Notes: generated by a model from the letters alone, not told the origin. A DNA stretch of 64,000 nucleotides from Peterkaempfera bronchialis (GCF_003258605.2 NZ_CP031264.1:6440232-6504231), one strand, 5' to 3'; shown: positions 24,637-33,821, counted from the first letter of the stretch. Translations and numbers: made by a program.

Positions 24637-25424
24637 GCGCCCTCTCCCTCGCCGTACGCGACTCGAACACCATGCTGCGCCGCAACCTGCTGCATGCGCG
24701 GCGCTACCCGTCCATGACCCTCAACCTGCTGCTCACGCCGATCATGCTGCTGCTGCTCTTCGTCTACATCTTCGGCGATGTGATGAGCGCGGGCATCGGT
24801 GGCGGCAGCGCCGATCGCTCCGAGTACATCGCCTATATCGTCCCGGGCATCCTGATGATGACCATCGGCAGCACCGTGATCGGGGCCGCGGTCTCCGTCT
24901 CCACCGACATGGCCGAGGGGCTCATCGCCCGCTTCCGTACGATGGCGATCCACCGCAGCTCCGTGATCATCGGGCATGTCGTCGGCAGCGTGCTTCAGGT
25001 GCTCGCCAGCCTGGTCCTCGTCGGTGCCGTCGCCGTGGCCATCGGCTTCAGGTCCACGGACGCCACGGCCCTGGAGTGGCTGGCGGCGTTCGGGCTGCTC
25101 GCGCTGTTCGCCCTGGCGCTCACCTGGATCGCGGTCGGGATGGGCATGGCCAGCCCGAATGCCGAGGCCGCAGGCAACATGGCCATGCCGCTGATCCTCC
25201 TCCCGCTCATCTCAAGCGCCTTCATCCCGGCCGACACGATGCCGGGCTGGTTCCAGCCGATCGCCGAGTACCAGCCGTTCACCCCGGCCATCGAGACCCT
25301 GCGCGGCCTGCTGCTCGGCACCGAGATCGGCAACAACGGGTGGATCGCGATCGTCTGGTGCCTCGTCCTGACCGCGCTCGGCTACCGCTGGTCGACGTCG
25401 CTGTTCAACCGCGACCCGAAATGA
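24633..25424 (+). CDS. ABC-2 type permease (DrrB-like)
   Basis: A 263-residue membrane protein with six likely transmembrane segments. It begins with a short cytoplasmic helix containing NTMLRRNLLHARRYPSM, and the ABC-2 motifs follow: LLLTPIMLLLLFVYIFG, YIVPGILMMTIGST, and a late LISSAFIPADTMPGWFQPIAEYQ near 205-230, the proline-rich loop typical of DrrB. The ATG overlaps the ATPase stop. Its last 20 bases overlap the 3' end of the convergent regulator gene, leaving no room for a terminator between them. Confidence 0.87.
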   Translation: MSALSLAVRDSNTMLRRNLLHARRYPSMTLNLLLTPIMLLLLFVYIFGDVMSAGIGGGSADRSEYIAYIVPGILMMTIGSTVIGAAVSVSTDMAEGLIARFRTMAIHRSSVIIGHVVGSVLQVLASLVLVGAVAVAIGFRSTDATALEWLAAFGLLALFALALTWIAVGMGMASPNAEAAGNMAMPLILLPLISSAFIPADTMPGWFQPIAEYQPFTPAIETLRGLLLGTEIGNNGWIAIVWCLVLTALGYRWSTSLFNRDPK

Positions 25425-28400
25425 GCGCGCGGGCTGCCTCCGGCAGCTCGTCCCGCTCCAGGGCGGCGTACTCCGACACCGCGTCGGCGTACGCCGCCCG
25501 ATCGGCGTCCTCCGCCGCCCGCCGGGCGCGGGCCGCCGACATCGTCGGCTGGAACTCGCGCAGCACCCGCAGCCGTTCGGCCAGCGCGACCATCCGTACG
25601 GCACCGGCGTCGCCGGACGCGAGCCCCGCCATGCCAAGGGCGTGCAGCACCGTCCCGACCACCGGGAGCTCCAGAGGCGAGCGGGACGGACCGGAGAGCA
25701 GCGTCCGCAGCCCCCGCCGCAGCCGGTCGACCGGCTCCGCGACCAGCCCCAGACGGCCGGCGTGCGCATGCGCCGTCACCGCCGCCGACTGGATCTGCAA
25801 CGCCCACGGGTCGAGCCAGGGGTCGTCGCTGTACATCGAGCCGGCCGCGAGTATGCCCTCCAGGGCGCCGCGCCACAGGCCGAGCCCGACCTCCGTCAGC
25901 CCCCGGGCGAGCGCGATCTCGGCACGCCCGCCGGGGCCGGGCCGGTAGAAGGCGTCCTGCTGCGGGGCGTTGTCGCTCTCCGCCTGCCACAGCCAGTACT
26001 CGGCCTCGTCAGGGTTGCCGCACTGCAGGCAGGCGAGGACGAGGCCCGTGCGGATGAAGATGTAGTCGTGCCCGTCGGCGAGCCGCGGCACCACCTCAAG
26101 CGCCGCCTTGAGGTGTCGGTACGCCTCCTCGCCCCGCCCCGTCCGCAGGCACAGCTCGCTCAGCCGGGAATGCCCCATGAGCTGCATGGACGGATTGCCG
26201 ACCGGGTCGAGTCCGGCGAGTATCCGGCGAGCCGAGGCGAGCGCGCGGTCGATGTCGTGCTCGTACTCCCAGACATAGGTGGCGATGCACTCGGCGACGC
26301 CGGCGACCAGCGGCTGCTCGCTCTCGCAGAGCCCCCGCAGCACCTGGTAGTCGGGAGGCCGCATCTCGGGGACCGCGCTCAGCACCACCGCGATGGCGCG
26401 CAGCAGCGTGTCCGGCGGGGCCGTGGGCAGCCGCCGGAGGGTGACGAGCTGGCGTACGGCGACCGGGCCGTAGCCCATCAGCAGACCCGCCGTACACAAC
26501 ACGGCGGCGGCGCGGGCGACTTCGACGTATTCGGGCCCGGGGTAGTAGTGCGACAGCGGTGGGCCGGTCTCCGCCGCGAGGGCAACGAGGCGGGGGAAGT
26601 TGGAGTCGCTGGACCACAGAGCGCCGAGCACGGCGGTGAGGGCGGCGATGGTGGGGCCGTCCGTACGGGCCAGGGCGTGCCGCAGGGCCAGTACGAGGTT
26701 GTCCTGCTCGGCCCTGATCAGCCCCCAGGCTGTCCGCGGTTCCGAGCCCAAGGACCAGTCGTGGTGCGCGACCCCGAAGTCCCGCGCCCAGGCGAGGAAC
26801 CGGCCGACGGCCTGGTCCTCCTCGCCCGCCTCCGTACGCCGGGCCGCGCTGAACTCCCGTACGGTCTCCAGCATCCGGAACCGCACGCCGAACGGGGTGT
26901 CGGCGACGGTGAGCAGCGACTGACCGGCCAACTGCTCAAGCAGGATCAGCGCGTCCTCGCCGAGCACCCGCTCCGCCGCTTCGCCCAGGAAGCCGCCGGG
27001 GAAGACGGACAGCGTGCGCAGCGCCGCCCTGGCGTCCTCGGCGAGCAGGTTCCAGCTCCACTCCACGACCGCGTGCAGCGTGCGGTGGCGCTCCGGCATG
27101 TCCCGCGCCCCGCCCCGCAGCAGCGCGAACCGGTCGCCGAGGCGGCGGGCGATCTCCGGCACCGACAGCACCCGCACCCGCGCCGCGGCCAACTCCACGG
27201 CGAGCGGCAGCCCGTCGAGATGGCGGCAGAGCTCGGCCACCGCGTCCGGCGGCAGCCGCACCCCGGGCCGGGCGGCCCGGGCCCGCTGCGTGAACAGCTC
27301 GACCGAGGTGTCGAGACCGAGCTCCGGCAGCGCATACACCGCCTCCGAGGTGAGGCCCAGCGGGGCCCGGCTGGTGGCGAGCACCCGCAGGTCCTTCGAG
27401 GACGAGACCAGGGCCTGGACGAGGTCTGCGGCGCCCCCGATGACCTGCTCGCAGTTGTCCAGCACCAGCAGAGCGGACCCGGAGCCGAGCACACCGAGGA
27501 TGCCGGACACCGGGTCGGCCGAGGCGTGGCCGCTGATGGCGCCGGGCCGCCCCTCGCCCGCGCCGAGCGCGGAGGCCACCTCCGCGGCCACGTCCGCGTC
27601 CGAGGTGACGCCGGCGAGCGGCACGAAATACACCACGCGCTGCCCGGCCCGACGGCTGACGGCATGCGCGAGCCGGGTCTTGCCGAGGCCGCCAGGGCCG
27701 ACCACGGTGACCGCGCGGGAGGCGCGCAGCCGCCGCTCCACCGCCGCAAGGTCCTCGTCCCGGCCGAGCAGCGGGTTGGGCTCATGCGGCACGCCGTGCC
27801 TGGCCGGAGGCGCCTCGCCGCGCAGCAGCTCCTGCTGTACGGCCTTGAGCCCGGCACCCGGATCCATGCCGAGCGCCTCGCGCAGCTCACGGCGGTACGC
27901 CTCGTACCGCATCAGCGCGGCGGACGGGCCCGCCGTCGCCGCCTCGCCGCGCAGCAGCGCGGCGAGCACCTCCTCGTCGCGCGGATGCTCCGAGGCGGCC
28001 ACCGCCAGCGGCCCGGCCGCCTCCGCGTGCCGCCCCAGCCGGGCGAGCGCGAGCGCCTGCGCGCGTATGAGCGCGCTGCGGACGGGGGCGCGCTCGGTGC
28101 GCAACGCGGCCACCGGGTCGTCGGGGTCGCCGGGCCCGTCAGGGGTGCCCTCCCACAGCGCAAGCCCGGCCTCCGCCGCAGCCAGCGCCCCCGCGTGGTC
28201 CCCGGCCCTGGCCCGGTCCGCGCCGGCGGCGGCGTACAGCAGCAGGGCGGAGCTGTCGACCTGATCCTCGGCGAGGGTGAGCCGGTATCCGCTCGGCGTG
28301 CCGGCGAGGACGTCGGCGCCCAGCTGCGCCCGCGCCCTGGAGACCAGGACCTGCACCGCCTTGCCCGGCCGCTCCGGCAACTCCTCCGGCCAGAGCCCCG

Positions 28401-28533
28401 CCACCAGCCGCTCGGTGGTGCAGCCCGTGCGCAGGTCGCCCGCGAGCAGCGCCAGCAGGCTGCGGAGCCGGGGCGCGGTGACCTCCCGTCCGCGATAGGC
28501 GACACGCGGCAGCAGGGTCAGCTCGGTGGTCAT
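25405..28533 (-). CDS. AfsR/SARP-type regulator with BTAD, NB-ARC and TPR-like regions
   Basis: A 1042-residue transcription factor. Residues 1-90 are an OmpR-type winged helix (RLRSLLALLAGDLRTGCTTE), about 95-245 a bacterial transcriptional activation domain ending ALGMDPGAGLKAVQQELL, and from about 255 an NB-ARC ATPase with P-loop GPGGLGKTRLAHAV near 275, LLVLDNCEQV as Walker B, ATSRAPLG as sensor and GLPLAVELAAAR. The last 450 residues are helical repeats. Large SARPs of this form activate secondary-metabolite or exporter genes, and here it faces the DrrAB-like pair, overlapping its end by 20 bp. The ATG at 28533 starts the conserved winged-helix domain without extra residues. Confidence 0.88.
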   Translation of the reverse strand: MTTELTLLPRVAYRGREVTAPRLRSLLALLAGDLRTGCTTERLVAGLWPEELPERPGKAVQVLVSRARAQLGADVLAGTPSGYRLTLAEDQVDSSALLLYAAAGADRARAGDHAGALAAAEAGLALWEGTPDGPGDPDDPVAALRTERAPVRSALIRAQALALARLGRHAEAAGPLAVAASEHPRDEEVLAALLRGEAATAGPSAALMRYEAYRRELREALGMDPGAGLKAVQQELLRGEAPPARHGVPHEPNPLLGRDEDLAAVERRLRASRAVTVVGPGGLGKTRLAHAVSRRAGQRVVYFVPLAGVTSDADVAAEVASALGAGEGRPGAISGHASADPVSGILGVLGSGSALLVLDNCEQVIGGAADLVQALVSSSKDLRVLATSRAPLGLTSEAVYALPELGLDTSVELFTQRARAARPGVRLPPDAVAELCRHLDGLPLAVELAAARVRVLSVPEIARRLGDRFALLRGGARDMPERHRTLHAVVEWSWNLLAEDARAALRTLSVFPGGFLGEAAERVLGEDALILLEQLAGQSLLTVADTPFGVRFRMLETVREFSAARRTEAGEEDQAVGRFLAWARDFGVAHHDWSLGSEPRTAWGLIRAEQDNLVLALRHALARTDGPTIAALTAVLGALWSSDSNFPRLVALAAETGPPLSHYYPGPEYVEVARAAAVLCTAGLLMGYGPVAVRQLVTLRRLPTAPPDTLLRAIAVVLSAVPEMRPPDYQVLRGLCESEQPLVAGVAECIATYVWEYEHDIDRALASARRILAGLDPVGNPSMQLMGHSRLSELCLRTGRGEEAYRHLKAALEVVPRLADGHDYIFIRTGLVLACLQCGNPDEAEYWLWQAESDNAPQQDAFYRPGPGGRAEIALARGLTEVGLGLWRGALEGILAAGSMYSDDPWLDPWALQIQSAAVTAHAHAGRLGLVAEPVDRLRRGLRTLLSGPSRSPLELPVVGTVLHALGMAGLASGDAGAVRMVALAERLRVLREFQPTMSAARARRAAEDADRAAYADAVSEYAALERDELPEAARALISGRG

Positions 28534-28542
28534 CCGTGCAGA

Positions 28543-28700
28543 TTAGCCAAGGCGCTGCCGCAGCCGCGCCGCCGGTGCTTGAGCACCTTGTTGCCCCGGG
28601 ACGATGAAGGCGCAGCCCACCTCGCCCAGCCGTGGGTCGCGGAAGCCCCACTCGTCGTCCCCGCCGACCCCGACAAGCTCCCGAAGGAGCACCCGCTCAA
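28543..28700 (-). pseudogene. Possible remnant of an acyl-CoA ligase C-terminus
   Basis: Read on the minus strand, one frame gives ELVGVGGDDEWGF followed by DPRLGEVGCAFIVPG and, 15 residues on, RLRQRLG. This resembles the C-terminal region of AMP-forming fatty acyl-CoA ligases (VVGVPD..LGEVGCAFVVP...CRERLANYK). The reading frame is otherwise Arg/Gly-rich with no domain, and LANL resumes in another frame immediately before the regulator start, as expected of a decayed fragment. The match is short, so chance similarity is possible. Confidence 0.3.
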
Positions 28701-28970
28701 CGGGCTGAAGGCCCACCCGCCTGGCCTGACGCCCGCCCCGGTCCGCCGTGGAGTGGGCTTTCCCATTCCTGGAGCGGGCCGGGGCCGAACCGGCGGCCGG
28801 CGGCCCGAAGCCGGCCTGAACAGGGCGTGAACACGTCGCCCGACGATGACCCGGAGGCGAACCGCAAGCCACTCGACAAGCAGGCCCCTGCCCGGCCACT
28901 CGGATCCGCCCCCGGGCACCGGCGGAGAGCCACGTCCGCAGCCCGCCTGCTCCCCTCCCCAGGAGATCCC
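28701..28970. other. Intergenic DNA upstream of lemA
   Basis: No convincing gene; forward and reverse frames are Pro/Arg/Gly-rich. The ribosome-binding site aggag of lemA is at 28961-28965. I could not place a promoter with confidence. Confidence 0.4.
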
Positions 28971-29534
28971 ATGACCGCACTCGTCGTCCTCGCCGTGCTG
29001 CTCCTCGTCATCGTGGTGCCTCTCGCCCTCGCCGGCACCGCGCTCTACAACGGTCTCGTCCGCAAGCGCGGCGCCGTGGACAACGCGTGGGCGCAGACCG
29101 ACGTGCAACTCAAGCGGCGTCATGACCTGATACCCAACCTCGTGGAGACGGTGAAGGGGTACGCCACGCATGAGCGGCAGACCCTGGACGCCGTCGTCGC
29201 GGCGCGCTCCCAGGCGCTTACGGCCCAGGGCCCGCAGCAGCAGGCCGCCGCCGAGGGCATGCTGTCCGGCGCGCTGAAGGGCCTGCTCGCGCTGGCCGAG
29301 GCGTACCCGGACCTGAAGGCGAGCCAGAACTTCTCCGAGCTCCAGGCGGAGCTGTCGACCACCGAGAACCGCATCGCCTACTCCCGGCAGTACTACAACG
29401 ACGCGGTCCTCACCTACAACAACGCGATCCAGACGGTCCCCGCCAACCTGGTCGCGGGAGTTGCCGGATTCACGGCGCGTGAGTACTTCCAGGCCCCCGA
29501 CGAGGAGCGCGGCCCCGTTCAGGTGCGGTTCTGA
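28971..29534 (+). CDS. lemA: LemA family protein
   Basis: A 187-residue membrane-anchored helical protein. One N-terminal transmembrane helix (about 2-23) is followed by the conserved LemA core: YNGLVRKRGAVDNAWAQTDV, KRRHDLIPNLVETVKGYATHE near 45-65, then long helices with AYPDLKASQNFSELQAELS near 110-130 and ENRIAYSRQYYNDAV. The function of LemA is not established; it is often paired with a DUF2207-like membrane protein, as here. AGGAG lies six bases before the ATG. The next gene starts one base after its stop. Confidence 0.9.
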   Translation: MTALVVLAVLLLVIVVPLALAGTALYNGLVRKRGAVDNAWAQTDVQLKRRHDLIPNLVETVKGYATHERQTLDAVVAARSQALTAQGPQQQAAAEGMLSGALKGLLALAEAYPDLKASQNFSELQAELSTTENRIAYSRQYYNDAVLTYNNAIQTVPANLVAGVAGFTAREYFQAPDEERGPVQVRF

Positions 29535-29535
29535 C

Positions 29536-30948
29536 ATGGCGTTCTGGGCGGCCGCCGTCGCGGCCCTGCTGCTCTGGCTCCTGCTGCTGCTCGCGATGGC
29601 CCTCGCCACCCGCAACCCGGAGGTGATCGCGGGCCCGCCGGCCGGCGAGCTGGCCGACCAGTCACCGGCCGTCGTCGACCTGATCACCGGTCACTGGCGG
29701 CTCACCGGCGAGGCACCCGCCGCCACGCTGCTCGACCTGGCAGCCAGGGGCGTCGTGCAGATCGAGGAGATCGGCCCCGAGCTCTCCCTGGTACGGCTGC
29801 GCCATGACCCCGGCGACCTCAACCCCTACGAGAAGCTGGTCCTCGAACACCTCCAGGCGCTGGCCGTTGACGGCGTGGTGGCGACCGGTGCGCTCGCCGA
29901 GGGCTCGCGCGACCTGAGCCGCTGGTGGAAGAGCTTCCGTAGGAAGGTCATCGTCGACGCCAGGTCCCAGGGCCTGTCCCAGCCCCGATGGAGCAGGGCC
30001 CAGGCCGCCGTGCTCACGGCCGCGGCGGGTGTCCCGGCCCTGGCCATCGCCGTGGCGGTGACGGTGGACGACAGGAAGCACAGTGCCGGCCCCGGCGCGG
30101 GCATCGTGTCCTGGGTGCTGCTCACGCTGCTGATGGGCAAGCTGAACGGCGAGCGCGGAACCCGGCGCGGCGCAGAGCTGGCGGGCTACTGGCTGGGCGT
30201 GCGCAAGCACTTCGCCGCGAGCGGGCGCTTCCCCCAGCTGCCCGCCGCGTCGGTCACCCTGTGGGGCCGCCACCTGGCGTACGCGGCGGCGCTCGGCGTC
30301 GCGCCGACGGCGGTGACGAGTCTTCCGGTGAGCACCCCTGCCGATGACAGGCGTGCCTGGTCCGACTACGGCGGCATGTGGCATGTGGTCACCGTGCGCT
30401 ATCCCCGGCGCATGCTCTGGGCGCGCGAACCGCGGCCCATGCTGCTCCGCGCCCTGGGCGCGGGCGCTCTGGCGGGGTTCTGGGCCTGGGTGGTCCTGCT
30501 CGTCGCGTCGGCGTTCGGCTGGTGGCCGGACGCGCTGCGGACGCCCTCGGCGTTTGTCGTCGGCGCGCTTGTGGCGGCCGTGCCGCTGGCGTACGCGATC
30601 AGCGATCTGACCCGCAAGGCCGAGATCGAGGGCCAGATCGTGCGGCTCAGGCGTGTCGATGTCGGCTCGGGCGAGAATCGCGGCCACAGCTACGTCCATT
30701 GGTGTGCCATCGACCAGGGCCGGGAACGTGAGGTCAAGGCGTTCGGGATCAGCGGCACGCTGTGGGGCGCCCTCGCCGAGGGCGACCGGGTGCGTGCCAG
30801 GGTCGGTCCCACGCTCGGCTGGATCAGCGAGATCGAGGTCGCCGAGCGCCGGCAGCGCCAGGAGCGCTACGACGACACCGGCGAGTACCGGATCGACGCC
30901 CCGGAGAACCTGGGCGAGGTACGGATCTCCGATCCACGCAAGGAGTGA
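29536..30948 (+). CDS. DUF2207-like membrane protein partnered with LemA
   Basis: A 470-residue protein starting with a transmembrane helix (MAFWAAAVAALLLWLLLLLA). It has a cytoplasmic winged-helix-like segment (DLAARGVVQIEEIGPELSLV, then NPYEKLVLEHLQAL), further hydrophobic pairs near 155-200 and 315-360, and a C-terminal charged domain (GSGENRGHSYVHWCAIDQG ... VGPTLGWISEIEV). The middle resembles the C-terminal half of DUF2207 proteins, but the extracellular N-terminal DUF2207 domain is absent, which makes it shorter than usual (about 550-650 aa). The gene follows lemA by one base, so the two are co-expressed and probably form one membrane complex of unknown role. Confidence 0.75.
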   Translation: MAFWAAAVAALLLWLLLLLAMALATRNPEVIAGPPAGELADQSPAVVDLITGHWRLTGEAPAATLLDLAARGVVQIEEIGPELSLVRLRHDPGDLNPYEKLVLEHLQALAVDGVVATGALAEGSRDLSRWWKSFRRKVIVDARSQGLSQPRWSRAQAAVLTAAAGVPALAIAVAVTVDDRKHSAGPGAGIVSWVLLTLLMGKLNGERGTRRGAELAGYWLGVRKHFAASGRFPQLPAASVTLWGRHLAYAAALGVAPTAVTSLPVSTPADDRRAWSDYGGMWHVVTVRYPRRMLWAREPRPMLLRALGAGALAGFWAWVVLLVASAFGWWPDALRTPSAFVVGALVAAVPLAYAISDLTRKAEIEGQIVRLRRVDVGSGENRGHSYVHWCAIDQGREREVKAFGISGTLWGALAEGDRVRARVGPTLGWISEIEVAERRQRQERYDDTGEYRIDAPENLGEVRISDPRKE

Positions 30949-30980
30949 CGCGGCGGCCATGTTCCCTGCGAGGTTCCCTG

Positions 30981-30992
30981 CGAACGTGTTCG
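30981..30992. promoter_or_regulatory. Dyad upstream of the GH43 gene
   Basis: CGAAC-GT-GTTCG is a perfect 5-2-5 dyad about 60 bp before the xylosidase start, of a type bound by LacI/GntR-class sugar regulators. Upstream of it, gttccctgcga is repeated directly at 30961 and 30973. Which regulator binds is unknown. Confidence 0.35.
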
Positions 30993-31052
30993 ACGCTACG
31001 TTCCTCCCCGGCCACCAGCCGGTGCCAGGAATGCTCGCGAGGGAGAGACCGT

Positions 31053-32660
31053 ATGCGGCCGCAGACCGCGCTGGTGATCCGCAACCCGTTGCTGACCGGC
31101 TCGCATCCTGACCCGTCGATCGTGCGGGTGGGAGGCGACTTCTACCTGGCCACCTCGACATTCGAGTGGTATCCGGGCGTGCGGTTGCACCACTCCCGGG
31201 ACCTGGTGCACTGGCGGCCCCTGGGCGGGGCCTTGGACAGCACCGCGCTGCTCAACCTGGCGGGCTGTCCGGACTCCGGCGGGGTGTGGGCGCCCCACCT
31301 CAGCTGTCCGGACGGCCTGTTCCACCTCGTCTACAGCAACGTGTCCACATACGCGGGCGGTTTCACCGACGCCCCCAACCACCTGGTCACCGCGCCGACC
31401 ATCGACGGCCCCTGGTCCGACCCGGTGCCGCTGCACGCGCGCGGCTTCGACGCCTCCCTCTTCCATGACGGCGAGCACAGCTGGCTGCTGAACCTGGTCC
31501 ACGACTGGAGACCAGGCCACGGCGGCTCGGCCGGCCTGGAGGCCACCCGCTACGACCGCACGGCCCGCCGACTGGTCGGCGAGCCCGTCCCGATCGCGCT
31601 GCCGCCGCAGGCCGGGTGGATCGAGGGCCCCACCCTCTACCGGCACGGGCCCTGGTACTACCTGCTCACAGCGGACGGCGGAACCGGCTACGCACACCAG
31701 GTCACCGTGGCCCGCTCCCGTTCCCTGGCCGGGCCGTACGAGCGCGACCCGCACGGCCCGCTCATCACCGCCCGCGACCACCCGGAGCTGCCGCTACAGA
31801 AGGCCGGACACGGCAGCCTCGTCGAAACCGGGACCGGCCAGTGGTACCTGGCCTACCTCGCCGCCCGGCCCCACGGCCGCCGCGGACCATGTGTGCTCGG
31901 CCGGGAGACCGCGCTGGCCCCCGTCACCTGGACACCCGACGGGTGGCCGCGCACCCCCACCGGCCTGCCCGACCTCGAGATACCCGCGCCCGACCTGCCT
32001 GCGGGCGCACCGTACACACCGGAGGAGGTGGACGGCTTCGACGGGCCCGCCCTCGGGCCCGACTGGTCCACGTTGCGCCGACCCGCCGCACCGGACTGGC
32101 TCTCCCTCACCGAGCGCCCCTCCCATCTGCGGCTGCACGGCGGCCGCTCACCCCAGAGCCTGACCGGCTCCTCCCTGGTGGCACGCCGCGTGACCGCCGC
32201 ACGCTGCGCGTTCGAGGCGACGGTGGAGTACCAGCCGCGGACCTTCCAGCACCTGGCGGGGATCACCGCCTACTACAACACCCGCACCTGGTACTTCCTG
32301 TACGTCACCGCAGACGACCAAGGACAGCCGGTACTCCGCACGGCCTCAAGCGACCGGGGCCTGGTGACCGTGGACGAAGCAGGGCAGGAACCTCTCGGCG
32401 CCGCCGCACGACTCCGCCTCGGCCTCGACCTCGACGGACCCGTCCTCCGCTTCCGCTGCGACACCGGCACCGGCTGGCGCTCCTTCGGCCCGCCGCTCGA
32501 CGCGACCGTGCTCTCCGACGAACACGCCGAGGAGATCGAGGACGGCCGGATCCGGACCATGGGCTTCACAGGGGCCTTCGTCGGCCTGTGGGCCTGGGAC
32601 CTCACCGGAGGCGGCCACCCAGCCGACTTCGACGACGCCGCCTACCGCACCCCGCAGTGA
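31053..32660 (+). CDS. Glycoside hydrolase family 43 beta-xylosidase/arabinofuranosidase
   Basis: A 535-residue cytoplasmic GH43 enzyme. The five-bladed propeller has the family triad: general base D20 in GSHPDPSIVRV, pKa modulator D133 in RGFDASLF and general acid E191 in GWIEGPTLYRHGPWYYLLTADGG. From about residue 330 a beta-sandwich domain (VDGFDGPALGPDWSTLRRP ... QHLAGITAYYNTRTWYFLYV) matches the C-terminal domain of XynB-type xylosidases, which contributes to the active site. No signal peptide, so it acts on imported xylo-oligosaccharides. ATG 31053 has GGGAGAG upstream. It stands alone; no sugar transporter is adjacent. Confidence 0.9.
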   Translation: MRPQTALVIRNPLLTGSHPDPSIVRVGGDFYLATSTFEWYPGVRLHHSRDLVHWRPLGGALDSTALLNLAGCPDSGGVWAPHLSCPDGLFHLVYSNVSTYAGGFTDAPNHLVTAPTIDGPWSDPVPLHARGFDASLFHDGEHSWLLNLVHDWRPGHGGSAGLEATRYDRTARRLVGEPVPIALPPQAGWIEGPTLYRHGPWYYLLTADGGTGYAHQVTVARSRSLAGPYERDPHGPLITARDHPELPLQKAGHGSLVETGTGQWYLAYLAARPHGRRGPCVLGRETALAPVTWTPDGWPRTPTGLPDLEIPAPDLPAGAPYTPEEVDGFDGPALGPDWSTLRRPAAPDWLSLTERPSHLRLHGGRSPQSLTGSSLVARRVTAARCAFEATVEYQPRTFQHLAGITAYYNTRTWYFLYVTADDQGQPVLRTASSDRGLVTVDEAGQEPLGAAARLRLGLDLDGPVLRFRCDTGTGWRSFGPPLDATVLSDEHAEEIEDGRIRTMGFTGAFVGLWAWDLTGGGHPADFDDAAYRTPQ

Positions 32661-32712
32661 ACGGAGGCCAGGCTTGTTGCGGAAGCTGTGACCAGCGGGA
32701 GCCGTAGGTGAT

Positions 32713-32733
32713 GAGGCCCTTCGTGTCGGCCTC
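32713..32733. terminator. Short hairpin between convergent genes
   Basis: GAGGCC (32713-32718) pairs with GGCCTC (32728-32733) across a 9-base loop in the 119-bp gap between the GH43 gene and the convergent decarboxylase gene. It is the only clear dyad there. Confidence 0.35.
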
Positions 32734-32779
32734 TGCCGTCCACCAACTGCCGCTATCGGCTGTGTGCGACGCGCCGTCG

Positions 32780-33790
32780 TCAGACTCGCGCGGTGTGCGC
32801 GGACCTGCCGATCCGCTCCGGCAGGCCGGGGAAGAGGCGCCTGGCATTGGTGTGGCCGATCTTGACTCGGTCGTTGTGGTTGATGGCGGCGTTGTCGAAC
32901 CAGTCGGCCGCCTCGCGCATGGATTCGTAGGGGTAGTCGCTGGAGAACAGCACGCGGTCGACGCCCATCTCGGCCAGAGTCGCGTTGAGCGTCTGGGTGT
33001 GGAAGTTCCCGCTGGTCGTGACGTAGAAGTTGTCGAGCAGGTAATGGGTCAGCGGCTTCTTGAACTTGATCAGGTCGCCCATCGCGGCCGCGCGGTGGTC
33101 GATGCGCCACATGTTGAACGGCAGGGTCTCGCCCAGATGGCCGAGGATGACCGTGAGTCGGGGGAACCGGTCGAACAGGCCGCTGGTCATCAGCCGCAGC
33201 GCGTGGGTGGCGGTTTCGACAGTGAAGCTCCAGACGGCGCCGAACAGTTCCGGATGACCCTCATAGATTCCCTGGTTGCCCAGCAGGGGATCGCGCGGGT
33301 GCAGGTATACCGGCACGCCGAGTGCCTCGACGCGTTCCCAGAACGGCAGGAAGCGTTCGTGGTCGTAGTACCAGCCGGTGTCGGCGTCACCGATGTTGGT
33401 GAAGCCGTTGAGCATCACCCCGTGGAAGCCGAGTTGGGTCACACAGCGCTCCAGCTCGGCCACGGCCGCGGCCGGGTCCTGCATGGGCAGGGTGGCGAAT
33501 CCGCCGTAGCGGGTGGGATGGGCGGCGACGATCGTGGCCAGCTCGTCATTGACCCGCCTGGCGCGGGTGACGGCACGGCGTGGGTCGGTCTCCGCCTGGA
33601 CGCCGGGCGCCGTCAGCGACAGCAGTGAGTAGTCGATGCCGGTGGCGTCCATCTCCCCGAGTCGCTCCGTGCTCACCTCAAGCAGGCGCCGAGAGACCTC
33701 CCTCATCATCTCGGGGTTGACGTATTGCGGGAGTTCGTTGCTGAACTCCGGGAGGTTGAAGTGCTCTTCGAGCGCAATCTTGCCGTTCAT
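32780..33790 (-). CDS. Amidohydrolase-family aromatic decarboxylase (gamma-resorcylate/2,3-dihydroxybenzoate type)
   Basis: A 336-residue ACMSD-family TIM-barrel protein. It begins MNGKIALEEHFNLPE, and the metal ligands of gamma-resorcylate decarboxylases fall at matching places: E8 and H10 (EEH), H164 in PVYLHPRDP, H218 in ILGHLGETLPF and D285 in LFSSDYPYES. Such enzymes reversibly decarboxylate 2,6- or 2,3-dihydroxybenzoates or related aromatic acids in the cytoplasm. Codons appear less extreme in third-position GC than the neighbours (GAA, CAA, AAT-type codons occur), hinting at recent acquisition. It is monocistronic, with its own promoter and operator palindromes. Other family members (hydrolases) cannot be excluded. 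Confidence 0.83.
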   Translation of the reverse strand: MNGKIALEEHFNLPEFSNELPQYVNPEMMREVSRRLLEVSTERLGEMDATGIDYSLLSLTAPGVQAETDPRRAVTRARRVNDELATIVAAHPTRYGGFATLPMQDPAAAVAELERCVTQLGFHGVMLNGFTNIGDADTGWYYDHERFLPFWERVEALGVPVYLHPRDPLLGNQGIYEGHPELFGAVWSFTVETATHALRLMTSGLFDRFPRLTVILGHLGETLPFNMWRIDHRAAAMGDLIKFKKPLTHYLLDNFYVTTSGNFHTQTLNATLAEMGVDRVLFSSDYPYESMREAADWFDNAAINHNDRVKIGHTNARRLFPGLPERIGRSAHTARV

Positions 33791-33821
33791 GTGGCCGCTC
33801 CTTGCATTCGGTCCGGTATTG

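Noticed and set aside
25642-28830. Very long plus-strand open frame (over 1000 codons) opposite the SARP gene, and similar long antisense frames elsewhere
   Set aside because: High-GC genes keep antisense frames open; these lack any domain, are Arg/Pro/Gly-rich and mirror well-supported genes.
32661-32780. Insertion-sequence end between GH43 and decarboxylase genes
   Set aside because: The composition shifts here, but I see no transposase coding or paired terminal inverted repeats with target duplication.
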